A stretch of 14,633 nucleotides of DNA from Campylobacteraceae bacterium (GTDB taxonomy: Bacteria; Campylobacterota; Campylobacteria; Campylobacterales; Sulfurovaceae). Both the position numbers and the translations under genes were made by a program. The notes beneath the pieces were generated by a model, which made no database searches, had not been told where the DNA came from, and was given only the letters and a program-made list of their open reading frames with translations. The stretch covers positions 1 to 14,633 of the forward strand of contig JALSHP010000250.1 of the NCBI GenBank assembly GCA_026982175.1, in the 5' to 3' direction. Of the stretch, positions 7,406-14,633 are shown piece by piece (within the stretch, counting starts at the first letter, position 1; each line of letters begins with the position of its first letter).

Positions 7406-7685
7406 CTATGGGTAATTTTTACTGTTTTTTACACAAAGAGTCAAACCTATGGGTAAATTATTGACTTTTTTACCCCTAAGTCAAATGATATGTTAACTTT
7501 TTTCCATTTTCTTTACATATAGAAATAACGTGTAAAGTTTTTTGCATTTTCTTTACATGTCAATTTGAATATATGTCGAATTTTTAACATTTTTACAACA
7601 TAGCTTGTGACCTATGTTGTATTTTTTGCATTTTTACAACATAGGTTTAATGGAATGTTGTATTTTTACTGTTTTTACAACATAG
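7406..7685. repeat. Array of seven ~41-bp palindromic units with T-rich cores
   Basis: Each unit has a 10-base left arm, a 13-base core and a 10-base right arm complementary to the left, with linkers of 7-10 bases. Left arms begin at 7406, 7447, 7488, 7528, 7571, 7612 and 7653, so the spacing is 41, 41, 40, 43, 41 and 41. Cores are TTTTTACTGTTTT, ATTATTGACTTTT, TTTTTTCCATTTT, TTTTTTGCATTTT, TTTTTAACATTTT, TTTTTTGCATTTT and TTTTTACTGTTTT. Complementary positions between arms are 8, 8, 8, 9, 7, 10 and 8 of 10. The sixth unit extends to 12 of 12 (ACCTATGTTGTA/TACAACATAGGT). Arms fall into three groups (GGGTAA/TTACCC-like, TGTAAAG/CTTTACA, TGTTGTA/TACAACA), so symmetry persists although the sequence changes. 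The array occupies the whole fic-hsdM gap and overlaps the likely hsdM promoter. Confidence 0.92.
7416..7444 (-). promoter_or_regulatory. Probable hsdM promoter inside the last palindromic unit
   Basis: On the minus strand TTGACT (7439-7444) and TAAAAA (7416-7421) are separated by 17 bases, a fair sigma-70 match at five and four of six positions. The -10 lies in the T-rich core of the unit nearest hsdM and the -35 in the linker to the next unit. Transcription would start about 20 bases before the TTG at 7386. A second TTGACT occurs one unit upstream (7479-7484). A protein bound to the palindromes would block or position RNA polymerase here. Confidence 0.45.
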
Positions 7686-7689
7686 TTTA

Positions 7690-8754
7690 TTACATCATTA
7701 AACCTTCTTGTAATCTTTCAAAGAGTTTAGTATTGATAAAAAACTTGCTGTTTTTGATTTTAACCTCTTCCACAATACCTAATGCCTTTAATTTATTCAA
7801 ATATCTCCCCGCTGTATCTCGATATATATCTAAGCCTTCTACTAAAAAATCTATTTTAGTGTAGGGATGCATAAAAAGTATCTCTACCAAATCTTTGCTG
7901 TAAATTTTAGGTAGTTCACTTTTGATCTCCACTTTCGTCTCATGCATCAGCTCATGAATATCCTGAATGAGATTGGTTGTTGCTAATGATGTCTGCTCCA
8001 CCCCATCTAACATATAGAGTATCCATTCCTCCATCTTATCATCCGTCCGTACCTCTTGAAGCAGTCGGTAATAGTCTGCCTTGTTTTGTATGATGTACGA
8101 ACTCAGGTACAAGATAGGCACATCAAGCAACCCTTTGAGGATAAGGTACAGGATATTGATAATCCTCCCTGTTCTACCGTTGCCATCATAAAATGGGTGG
8201 ATACTCTCAAACTGATAATGGATGATCGCCATATTGACCAGGGGGTCTATGTCATTTGGCTCGTTGATATACTGCTCCAGATTGCTCAGTAACTCCTGAA
8301 TGACCTCATACTCCTGTGGCGGTTCAAACACCACTTCCCCCGTAGCCATGTTGCGAAGCACTGTACCACTCTGTTGTCTGACTCCTGCATCGTTTTGTTC
8401 GAGTATGCCTTGCATCTCTATGATGTCTCTTTTGAGTAGTAAGCCCTGCTTCTCTACTATCTCATACCCTCTTAGGAGAGCCTCTCTATAGTGTTGTACT
8501 TCTTTCGTCTCATTCGTCACCGACTCTATGTCTAACCCCGCACGAAACAGCTCGTCATGCGTAGTGATGATGTTCTCTATTTCGGAACTATCCTTAGCCT
8601 CTTGAAGCACAAGAGCATTTATAAGGATATTTTGATTGGGTATGATCTTCGCCGTACCATTGAGCTTCGCCAAAGCACGGTTGGCGGAAATGGCTTTTTT
8701 TAGGACTTTTTGGGTTTCTGGTGGTGTAGTTAAAGGAAGGTTAGTTAGTTTCAT
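7690..8754 (-). CDS. Fic-domain protein with C-terminal winged helix
   Basis: Fic enzymes transfer AMP (or related groups) from a nucleotide to hydroxyls of target proteins. Numbering from the ATG at 8754, the catalytic motif HPFYDGNGRTGR (186-197) is complete with its histidine and GNGR anion loop. SSEIEN (56-61) in the N-terminal Fic_N region fits the inhibitory (S/T)xxxE(G/N) motif, so the enzyme is probably self-inhibited (class II). The final 70 residues look like a winged-helix DNA-binding domain (KIDFLVEGLDIYRDTAGRYL, then a KIKNSKFFIN wing). I prefer ATG 8754 to the upstream in-frame GTG 8763 because AGGTGG (8760-8765) sits five bases before it. The gene overlaps the preceding ATPase by 14 bases and is followed directly by the palindrome array, to which its winged helix might bind (inference). 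It may be a regulator or a toxin-like part of the defence locus. Confidence 0.92.
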   Translation of the reverse strand: MKLTNLPLTTPPETQKVLKKAISANRALAKLNGTAKIIPNQNILINALVLQEAKDSSEIENIITTHDELFRAGLDIESVTNETKEVQHYREALLRGYEIVEKQGLLLKRDIIEMQGILEQNDAGVRQQSGTVLRNMATGEVVFEPPQEYEVIQELLSNLEQYINEPNDIDPLVNMAIIHYQFESIHPFYDGNGRTGRIINILYLILKGLLDVPILYLSSYIIQNKADYYRLLQEVRTDDKMEEWILYMLDGVEQTSLATTNLIQDIHELMHETKVEIKSELPKIYSKDLVEILFMHPYTKIDFLVEGLDIYRDTAGRYLNKLKALGIVEEVKIKNSKFFINTKLFERLQEGLMM

Positions 8755-10600
8755 TCTCACCACCTAACATATCTTTAGGTACCAAACCATCCTTTTCACC
8801 TCTCCACTCTTCTACAAGATGATAATGTTTAAAATCTTCTTCTTGTATTTCACTCCAATTTACATGCTCTAATACAATTATTTGAAAATCTTGTTTTAAT
8901 GTTTGAATAAATAATTCAATATGATTATCTAGCACTTTTAATGCTTTAAAAAATACTTTTCTCTCAAAACTATTTTTGTTTGATGTCTCATAGTATGGGC
9001 TATCTGGCTGGTCAAGTATCAAAAATTGCGGTACGAAATTTACATTTTGTTTTATAAATAATCTATGTATTGCACTAAAAAATGATAAATGCAAAAATAG
9101 ATGATTTGAAGAACTTCCAATATTTTTAATTATATCTTTTGAACTTATTTTTTTATCTATTTTTTTCAAATGAATAAGTTTACTTTTATAGTCATAAATA
9201 GGTTTGTATCCACCATATCCACTTAATTCGAAGTCAACTTTTTTAAAAACATTTTGCATATATTCACTTAAAGTATCTAAAATATCTGATCTATCTATTT
9301 TTTCAATACTTCTTTCAAGCTTCTTAATTTCATTCTGAAGTTTCTTAATTTGTGTTGTGTAACTTTGTTCTTCATTATTCTCATTATATAAATTTAACTT
9401 AACTTTCACTTCACCCAGAAACATCAATTGTTCATTTTTAAGCTGACTAAGATCATTATCCTTAATGTTATCTATTTTTTTAATTAATAAATTTATTTCA
9501 TCTGTTAATTTTCCTATTTCATCTTCAAGATTCTTAATAGATGGTAAAGTTCTTTTGTTAACAAAATTTTTAATTTCATTAAACTCAGTATTCAAAGATT
9601 TCATAAAATTATTTAAGTTTTCTGTTTGTAAAATTTCTTGATAATTTTCTGTAATATATTCTATAGGTTTCAAACTATCTAAGTCATTTTTTAAGAGCTT
9701 TTTATATTCATTGTATTGTTTAATATATTTCTTGTATTTGGTTAATTGTATAGATTTTTCTAATTTTTTTTCTTCTAAAAATTGCACTTCAATTTGATTA
9801 TTAATAATTTTTTTATTTTCAGTATCTATAAAATATTCTTTTAATGTATCAATTGCATTATCATCATTTTGAGATAAATCTACTAGGTTTAGTTTTTTTG
9901 ACATTTGTACAATTTCTTTTATTTCATCATCATATAATCCTATTTGTTTAGCTATACCTTCTTCTTTTGATTCAAGTTTTATTAATTCTTTTTGTTTACT
10001 AAGCAATAGTTCTTGCTTAATTAAATTTTCAATTGTTGTAGCACCGATTGCTATATCAAAGATTCTAGTTAAGGCTTCCTGCTGTTTTGATATTGTTTGC
10101 TTATCAAATAAAACTTCATCACTTGATAATGTATTTCTACGCTGAGTGTTAAAAAGCATAAAGTACCTTGGCGAAATCTTACTGCCTTTCTTAATTTCCT
10201 TACCACCAAAAGGAAATACGACATTATCGTTTATACCAAATTCTACCATAATTGTATTTTTTATATTTTCTTCTTTTATATTGGGAAATGGTTTGGATGG
10301 AATTTCTCCAGATGATGAGAAAAAATAATCTTTTAAGTTCTCATAATGCCTTATTATTGTTATATTTTTATTATTAATAGTAAAATTAATTCCAAACCAT
10401 TTAACTCTATTTAAGTATTCAAAATCTTCTGCAATAGGACATGAAGATGCAAAAAAACAAAAATCAATTATTTCGATAATGGTTGATTTTCCTTTTGACT
10501 GTTGACCAGTTATAACATTTACTTTGTTTTTTAAGAATTTTATTTCTCTATGTTTGTCATTATCTAACCATAAATGAATTGAATTTATATAAAACTTCAT
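8741..10600 (-). CDS. ABC-3C system Rad50-like ATPase (DUF3732 type)
   Basis: This 619-residue protein has the split ABC/SMC layout. Walker A GQQSKGKST (32-40) is at the N-terminus, and a charged, coiled-coil-rich centre covers about 195-450. A signature-like IGSSSNHLFLHLSFF (494-508), Walker B FLILDQPDSP (526-535) and an H-loop histidine in IIVLEHVNW (574-582) are at the C-terminus. The GSSSNHLFLHL and DQP features match the DUF3732 ATPases known as the motor of three-component ABC (ABC-3C) systems, which are predicted conflict systems. Walker B has DQPD, where canonical ABC proteins have DEP; glutamine here is usual for this family. The ATG at 10600 overlaps the stop of the middle-component gene in an ATGA junction, and the 3' end overlaps fic. 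It probably senses DNA or an invader and controls the nuclease partner. Confidence 0.88.
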   Translation of the reverse strand: MKFYINSIHLWLDNDKHREIKFLKNKVNVITGQQSKGKSTIIEIIDFCFFASSCPIAEDFEYLNRVKWFGINFTINNKNITIIRHYENLKDYFFSSSGEIPSKPFPNIKEENIKNTIMVEFGINDNVVFPFGGKEIKKGSKISPRYFMLFNTQRRNTLSSDEVLFDKQTISKQQEALTRIFDIAIGATTIENLIKQELLLSKQKELIKLESKEEGIAKQIGLYDDEIKEIVQMSKKLNLVDLSQNDDNAIDTLKEYFIDTENKKIINNQIEVQFLEEKKLEKSIQLTKYKKYIKQYNEYKKLLKNDLDSLKPIEYITENYQEILQTENLNNFMKSLNTEFNEIKNFVNKRTLPSIKNLEDEIGKLTDEINLLIKKIDNIKDNDLSQLKNEQLMFLGEVKVKLNLYNENNEEQSYTTQIKKLQNEIKKLERSIEKIDRSDILDTLSEYMQNVFKKVDFELSGYGGYKPIYDYKSKLIHLKKIDKKISSKDIIKNIGSSSNHLFLHLSFFSAIHRLFIKQNVNFVPQFLILDQPDSPYYETSNKNSFERKVFFKALKVLDNHIELFIQTLKQDFQIIVLEHVNWSEIQEEDFKHYHLVEEWRGEKDGLVPKDMLGGENETN

Positions 10601-11055
10601 ACTTCTACCCTTAATTTAAAATATAATTCACTACTGTCTTCTTTTAATAATTGTGATATTCTTTCTGAAGCTGAAATTATATTTTTTGCTCTTATACCTA
10701 ATGATTTATCGTTAAAATCGAAAGTTTCTATATTTGATTGATTTACAACAACTTTATTATCTTCTAATTTTAAAAAGTTCATTTTGTCTGCTATTAAAAT
10801 TGTATTAATGCTTAGAGGAAGTAATGAAAAGTAACGATCGTTATAATTTAAAAAATATTCAACTTTAGATAGTGTTAAATCTTCAATTCCATTAATTACT
10901 ACATTAGATTTTTTTACATAGTTTACTAAAGGGTTATGCAATAAAAGTGGCTGTATTAATAAAGCTTTAGTATAATCAAGGTCTTCAAAATACCTTACAA
11001 CCGATAATAAAGCCACTAAGCCTATGCCAACATTATTATAATTCTCAATCTTCAT
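10597..11055 (-). CDS. ABC-3C system middle component
   Basis: This small protein (152 residues) has no catalytic motif I can see. It opens with a helical segment (NNVGIGLVALLSVVRYFED) and continues with mixed strands and helices ending LYFKLRVEV. Its identity comes mainly from position and size: three-component ABC systems encode a short helical middle component between the CTD/effector gene and the DUF3732 ATPase. Its first bases overlap the upstream gene by 11, and its stop overlaps the ATPase start by four, so the three proteins are translationally coupled and probably form a complex. The ATG at 11055 has no strong ribosome site and relies on coupling. I cannot say which middle-component subtype it is. 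Confidence 0.75.
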   Translation of the reverse strand: MKIENYNNVGIGLVALLSVVRYFEDLDYTKALLIQPLLLHNPLVNYVKKSNVVINGIEDLTLSKVEYFLNYNDRYFSLLPLSINTILIADKMNFLKLEDNKVVVNQSNIETFDFNDKSLGIRAKNIISASERISQLLKEDSSELYFKLRVEV

Positions 11056-12205
11056 CTATATACTCGCTTTGCCAATCATGTTTCCACCCAATTCTTGGAA
11101 TATTGGACATACTTATAAATTGCCCTTTGGATGCTTCTTTCCATTCAAGTTTTTGTCCTGCCAAATCTAAGTCTATTTTCATAATATTTAAAAAAAGTTT
11201 TTTTGCCGAATCAATATTTCTATCTGATTCTTCCAAATAAACCTCTTCACTATATTCTTTCCATGATTCAATAGTATTTCTTTCAAATCTATCTATATCA
11301 TCTTTAGTGATTTCCCCATTTTGATATAGTTTTATCAAATTTGTTTCTATCAATAATCTATTATAATCAGATTCATATATTTTATAATCAGTAAAACTTA
11401 TATCTAACAGTTGCTTTGCAAATACCATATCCTTTACATTTATATCTTTGGAATATGATTCTAAATTCTGGAACGGTAAACGTTCACTTATTGCCTTGTT
11501 AAAAGAGGCAACAGTTTTTAAGTAAAATTCTTCTCCAGTAAACCCAAAAGATTCTTTATTTTTAACTTTTTCAAAAAAATTTTCTTTTAACAAACCTATT
11601 AATTCATAAAATAAACTATCAACTCTTGAAATTTTAATGCTTTTCCCATATTGCAATTCACTCCTAATCTGTTCTATAATATTGTCTAAATTTAATTCAA
11701 ACACTACATTTTTAAAAAAAGTCTCTTTTATTTCAAAATTAACTATTGTTTCAAGATAACTTTTATTTGTTTCACTTGCCTCATTCTTATAATTTTTCAA
11801 AAATTCTTCCAGCTTTTCAAAATTACTTGTGACAATAAAATTCTTATGTTCTAACAAAAACCTATTAGTTTCATTATCTGATTTATTAGATACAAAAACA
11901 AATTTTGTATTTTTTATAAAATCTTCTCTATCTGTTTGTTTTTTGATAATTTCAATCCATAAAGATAATGTTTTCCATAAATCTGTATCAGATATAGTTA
12001 AATTTTTAGGTACATTTGATGCCGTAGTTTGAATAGTATGTTTTAACTGATATAAAGTAAGTTCAGCATCTACTTCTTTGTGCACATCTTCTTTAACCTC
12101 AAACCCAACGGTCTCATCTTTACCCATTTTTAATAAAGTTAAAAAGAAATAATAAAATTGATACTCAAATCCTATTAATTTATCATCAGCATTTGTATTA
12201 CTCAC
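11045..12205 (-). CDS. ABC-3C system nuclease-like/CTD protein
   Basis: The N-terminus of this 386-residue protein resembles the DUF4297/Cap4 branch of PD-(D/E)xK nucleases. It shows GFEYQ (12-16), FEVKEDV (35-41) and LYQLKHT (51-57), the last fitting the QxK catalytic strand, with E36/E39/D40 as candidate acidic residues. A KFVFVSNK strand follows (101-108). The rest is helical and would hold the CTD that links the effector to the ABC-3C ATPase complex. The start is GTG at 12205, overlapping the hsdR stop as GTGA, with AGGGAG about ten bases upstream. This junction places the gene in the hsdR operon. If the nuclease is active, ATPase sensing would release DNA cleavage; the active-site assignment was made by eye and needs a profile search. 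Confidence 0.78.
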   Translation of the reverse strand: MSNTNADDKLIGFEYQFYYFFLTLLKMGKDETVGFEVKEDVHKEVDAELTLYQLKHTIQTTASNVPKNLTISDTDLWKTLSLWIEIIKKQTDREDFIKNTKFVFVSNKSDNETNRFLLEHKNFIVTSNFEKLEEFLKNYKNEASETNKSYLETIVNFEIKETFFKNVVFELNLDNIIEQIRSELQYGKSIKISRVDSLFYELIGLLKENFFEKVKNKESFGFTGEEFYLKTVASFNKAISERLPFQNLESYSKDINVKDMVFAKQLLDISFTDYKIYESDYNRLLIETNLIKLYQNGEITKDDIDRFERNTIESWKEYSEEVYLEESDRNIDSAKKLFLNIMKIDLDLAGQKLEWKEASKGQFISMSNIPRIGWKHDWQSEYIDED

Positions 12206-14547
12206 CTATAAATCTCCCTCTGCAACCCAAAATACCCCTCACGGATATTCGCCGCACCTTCAAATGCCTCTTTGAGTTCATTTCTGTCCAAGCCACTCAG
12301 TTTGATAAGCGATGAAAGCTTGTCGCTTCCCATCTCTTTGACACCATCTTTTTCGTAGCGTTCCAGGATGAAATTCAAAAACTCTTTAACCTTACCGTTA
12401 TGATACTTCTCTATGTACTTTCGGTAATGCACAGCAAACGCCCTCTCGCTTCGTGTCTTGATGTCGAGGTTGAAACTCAGATGCGCCAATACATCGTAAA
12501 TGTCACTCTCTTCTGCATCAAAGATAGCTTTAAGCTCTTCTAGTTGGACTTCATCTATCTGCATACTTCGTAGTTTACTTAGTAGCTCTTCACGCTTTAG
12601 AGGGTCTGACCATAGCTCTCTGAGCTGTGCTTCATCGTGGAAGAACGTGTCGAGTATGCCTACTAAGAACTCTAAAAACTCATGGGTTTTTAGAGGAATG
12701 CCGTCTTCTCCTACATAGGTAGTCTCGATATCTATAACTTTAAGCTTGCGTCCTCGTATATCGATGGTGACTTTACTCTTGCCTTTGACGGGCTCAGGCA
12801 CCGTATCGTCGGCTGAGCTTGTCGAAGCCCCATAAGGAGGCTTTGGCTCTTTGACCTTGTCTTCACCTTTGTTGTCTGATTCAACTGTTTCAGCAGCTAT
12901 CTGTTCTTCAGGTAGCCCATCCCAAGCATCATCATAAAACAGATTCGTCGCACCCACAAAGTCGATGATGGTAAAAAAGTCCTTCCCCTCATACACTCTT
13001 GTACCACGCCCGATAATCTGTTTAAATTCGGTCATAGAGCGAATAGGAGCCGTGAGGACGACATTGCGTACATTTTTTGCATCTACCCCAGTAGTGAGCA
13101 TCTTAGAAGAGGTTAAGATGGTTGGGATGTCTCTATCATTGTTTTGAAAAGCTTCGAGAAAGTCACGCCCTATCTCTCCCTCATCAGAAGTGACACGTAC
13201 ACAGTAGTCGTTGTCTTTGACGGTTTTGTACTTGTCTATGGCTATCTTCATGTCTATGGCGTGTTTTTGGTTCACACAAAAGACGATGGTTTTGTCCATA
13301 GGGTTTATCTGCTCGAGTATGGTCTTGGCAACCAGTTCTGTACGCTTAGGGATGATAACTTGTTTTTCAAACTTGTCCAGTGTAACTATCTGTTCTTCTA
13401 GCTCACCTTGCACGATGTCATTAGGGTTAAACTTATACTCATCAATGTTTGTTTTGATGCGTTTTACCTTGTAAGGCGTAAGAAAACCATCGTTTATACC
13501 CTCTTTAAGGCTGTACTCATAGACAGGCTCTCCGAAGTATTTGTAAGTGTCTCCATTGTCATCTCTTTTGGGTGTAGCAGTAAGTCCTAAGTGTACGGCA
13601 GAGGAGAAGTGGTCTAAGATGTCTCGCCATGAGCTTTCATCGTTAGCAGAGCCTCTGTGACATTCGTCTATAACTATGAGGTCAAAAAATGCTGCTGGGT
13701 ACTGCTTGTAGTAAGCAGTCACATCGTTTTCTTCATCAAACTCATCTGACTTACGCTCCGCGATGGACTGATAAATAGCGAAAAAGACATTGGAATTGGT
13801 AGGGACTTTGCCACCGCGTTTACGTATCTCCTTGCCATTGACACGGACGATATCTTTTTCTAGTGGATTAAAGGTGTTGAAGGCTTGGTCGGCTAGTACA
13901 TTTCTGTCTGCTAAGAAAAGCACCTTAGGTCGCCTATCTGCTCCTGCTTTACTCCACTTGGCTTCAAAGAGCCTATAGACTATCTGAAAGGCGATGTATG
14001 TTTTACCAGTACCTGTAGCAAGTGTGAGCAGTACTTTGTCTTTGCCCTTGGCGATGGCTTCAAGGGTTTTATCCACGGCTATCTGCTGATAGTAGCGTGG
14101 CTTCATATTGCCTTCAAAATGAAAAGGCTGTTTGATAATCTTCTCTGTAATAGACGTGATAGTAGGGAATTTTCTCTCAAAAAGTGTCTGAGGTGCAGGA
14201 AAGTTTTCTACCCAGTCACCCTTACCTGTCATTAGGTTGTGTTCAAAAATCTTATGTCCATTGGTTGCATAAACAAAATCTATTTTAAGTTTTTTAGCAT
14301 AGTTGATGGATTGTTGCAGTCCATCAAGTGGGTCTTTGTTCTCAGCTTTGGCTTCGATGATGGCAAGATTGGTATTTTCATACGTCAGCAGATAATCTAC
14401 ATAATACTGCTTCCCGCGTTTCCCGCCAATGAGCTTACGCCCATCTGTGAAGTAGTACTCACGGACGATGTGAGATTCTAGCCAATGACTAGATTTAATC
14501 TGAGGATCGATAAGTTTAGCTCTGGTATCTGCTTCAGTAAATGCCAC
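12202..14547 (-). CDS. hsdR: Type I restriction endonuclease/translocase subunit HsdR
   Basis: HsdR pulls DNA past the bound complex and cuts unmethylated DNA. The 781 residues are of EcoEI type. The N-terminal nuclease has D51 and EAK at 65-67. The helicase has motif I ATGTGKT (177-183), DECH (294-297), TATP (323-326) and QIIGRGTR near 500. A C-terminal EcoEI_R_C-like domain occupies roughly the last 190 residues. All key residues are present. The start is GTG at 14547, with GGGGGAG (14554-14560) six bases upstream. An in-frame palindromic repeat element encodes residues about 574-588 (ASTSSADDTVPEPVK) in the linker between helicase and C-terminal domain. The gene heads an operon that continues into the ABC-3C genes and fic, so restriction and modification subunits are transcribed separately. 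Confidence 0.96.
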   Translation of the reverse strand: MAFTEADTRAKLIDPQIKSSHWLESHIVREYYFTDGRKLIGGKRGKQYYVDYLLTYENTNLAIIEAKAENKDPLDGLQQSINYAKKLKIDFVYATNGHKIFEHNLMTGKGDWVENFPAPQTLFERKFPTITSITEKIIKQPFHFEGNMKPRYYQQIAVDKTLEAIAKGKDKVLLTLATGTGKTYIAFQIVYRLFEAKWSKAGADRRPKVLFLADRNVLADQAFNTFNPLEKDIVRVNGKEIRKRGGKVPTNSNVFFAIYQSIAERKSDEFDEENDVTAYYKQYPAAFFDLIVIDECHRGSANDESSWRDILDHFSSAVHLGLTATPKRDDNGDTYKYFGEPVYEYSLKEGINDGFLTPYKVKRIKTNIDEYKFNPNDIVQGELEEQIVTLDKFEKQVIIPKRTELVAKTILEQINPMDKTIVFCVNQKHAIDMKIAIDKYKTVKDNDYCVRVTSDEGEIGRDFLEAFQNNDRDIPTILTSSKMLTTGVDAKNVRNVVLTAPIRSMTEFKQIIGRGTRVYEGKDFFTIIDFVGATNLFYDDAWDGLPEEQIAAETVESDNKGEDKVKEPKPPYGASTSSADDTVPEPVKGKSKVTIDIRGRKLKVIDIETTYVGEDGIPLKTHEFLEFLVGILDTFFHDEAQLRELWSDPLKREELLSKLRSMQIDEVQLEELKAIFDAEESDIYDVLAHLSFNLDIKTRSERAFAVHYRKYIEKYHNGKVKEFLNFILERYEKDGVKEMGSDKLSSLIKLSGLDRNELKEAFEGAANIREGYFGLQREIYR
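12783..12827. repeat. REP-like palindromic element inserted in frame in hsdR
   Basis: CTTTGACGGGCTCAG (12783-12797) and CTGAGCTTGTCGAAG (12813-12827) are inverted copies matching at 12 of 15 positions around a 15-base centre. The core CTTCGACAAGCTCAG is a palindromic repeat I know to be scattered through many environmental bacterial genomes. Here it is 45 bp long, a multiple of three, and contributes a Ser/Thr/Asp/Pro linker to HsdR without breaking the frame. No other copy occurs in this window. Confidence 0.8.
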
Positions 14548-14633
14548 GCTTCACTCCCCCAAGTTTTTTTGTAGTTGATATATTTTAGCGTAAATAGTTG
14601 TCGAGTAGATAGAAAACATTCTTTATTCATCAA
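14548..14633 (-). promoter_or_regulatory. Leader and possible promoter of the hsdR/ABC-3C operon
   Basis: The ribosome site GGGGGAG occupies 14554-14560. TAAAAT (14582-14587) could be the -10 box, about 35 bases before the GTG. No convincing -35 is present at the proper distance. The upstream gene is outside the window, so read-through cannot be judged. Confidence 0.35.

Noticed and set aside
7406..7685. CRISPR array
   Set aside because: Units are not identical repeats with unique spacers: the conserved part is only a 13-base T-rich core, the arms are palindromic and partly shared between units, and no cas genes are present.
7406..7685. Type III toxin-antitoxin RNA repeats (ToxIN-like) with fic as toxin
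   Set aside because: The repeats lie downstream of fic rather than before it, the toxin family is wrong, and there is no terminator between repeats and toxin.
7406..7685. Series of rho-independent terminators for fic
   Set aside because: Stems are A+T-rich with 13-base loops and are not followed by T-runs on the transcribed strand, where the cores read as A-runs.
8755..8763. GTG start at 8763 for the Fic protein
   Set aside because: It is in frame and possible, but no ribosome site precedes it, while AGGTGG is well placed for the ATG at 8754.
12500..13978. Plus-strand reading frames opposite hsdR
   Set aside because: They are antisense shadows of a well-supported gene and lack ribosome sites or recognisable domains.
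123..14633. Second attachment copy of the tRNA-Ser 3' end
   Set aside because: I searched by eye for TTCCTCTCAGCCA-like sequence beyond the tRNA and found none, so an island boundary inside the window cannot be claimed.

Overview
The window looks like an A+T-rich bacterial defence island lying next to a tRNA gene. The style of the type I restriction genes, the low G+C content and the tight gene overlaps would fit a Campylobacterota-type organism (Sulfurimonas/Sulfurovum-like). That assignment is an impression from the sequence, not a demonstrated one. Every protein gene I accept is on the minus strand, so the locus is transcribed from right to left; the only plus-strand gene is tRNA-Ser(GGA) at 35-122.

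Layout, right to left (order of transcription). hsdR (12202-14547) starts an operon that runs with 4-14 base overlaps into a three-gene ABC-3C-type system. This consists of a nuclease-like/CTD protein (11045-12205), a small middle component (10597-11055) and a Rad50-like DUF3732-type ATPase (8741-10600). The operon ends with a Fic-domain protein carrying a C-terminal winged-helix region (7690-8754). A 280-bp array of seven tandem ~41-bp palindromic units (7406-7685) follows and fills the whole gap between fic and hsdM. Then come hsdM (5884-7386), hsdS (4683-5891) and a 1075-residue STAND/AAA ATPase with C-terminal TPR-like repeats (1434-4661), probably as a second operon. A promoter-like sequence sits inside the last repeat unit next to hsdM.

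How it works together. HsdR, HsdM and HsdS should form a complete type I restriction-modification enzyme whose genes have been split by the ABC-3C and fic genes. The ABC-3C trio is a separate predicted defence system (SMC-like sensor plus nuclease effector). The STAND ATPase is a third candidate defence module. A decayed copy of the hsdS 3' end (1278-1349) lies just beyond the STAND gene, so that gene is bracketed by two hsdS tails. This suggests it arrived by recombination at hsdS.

The left end (1-1430) holds the tRNA, a pair of 11-bp direct repeats, a 154-residue protein with two excisionase-like helix-turn-helix segments, and about 500 bp with no recognisable gene but several small palindromes. 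It resembles the margin of an integrated element, although no integrase gene or second attachment copy is visible.

The most unusual feature is the palindrome array. Each unit keeps a 13-base T-rich core (usually TTTTT-N4-TTTT) while the 10-base arms change from unit to unit in matched fashion, so pairing is preserved although the sequence is not.
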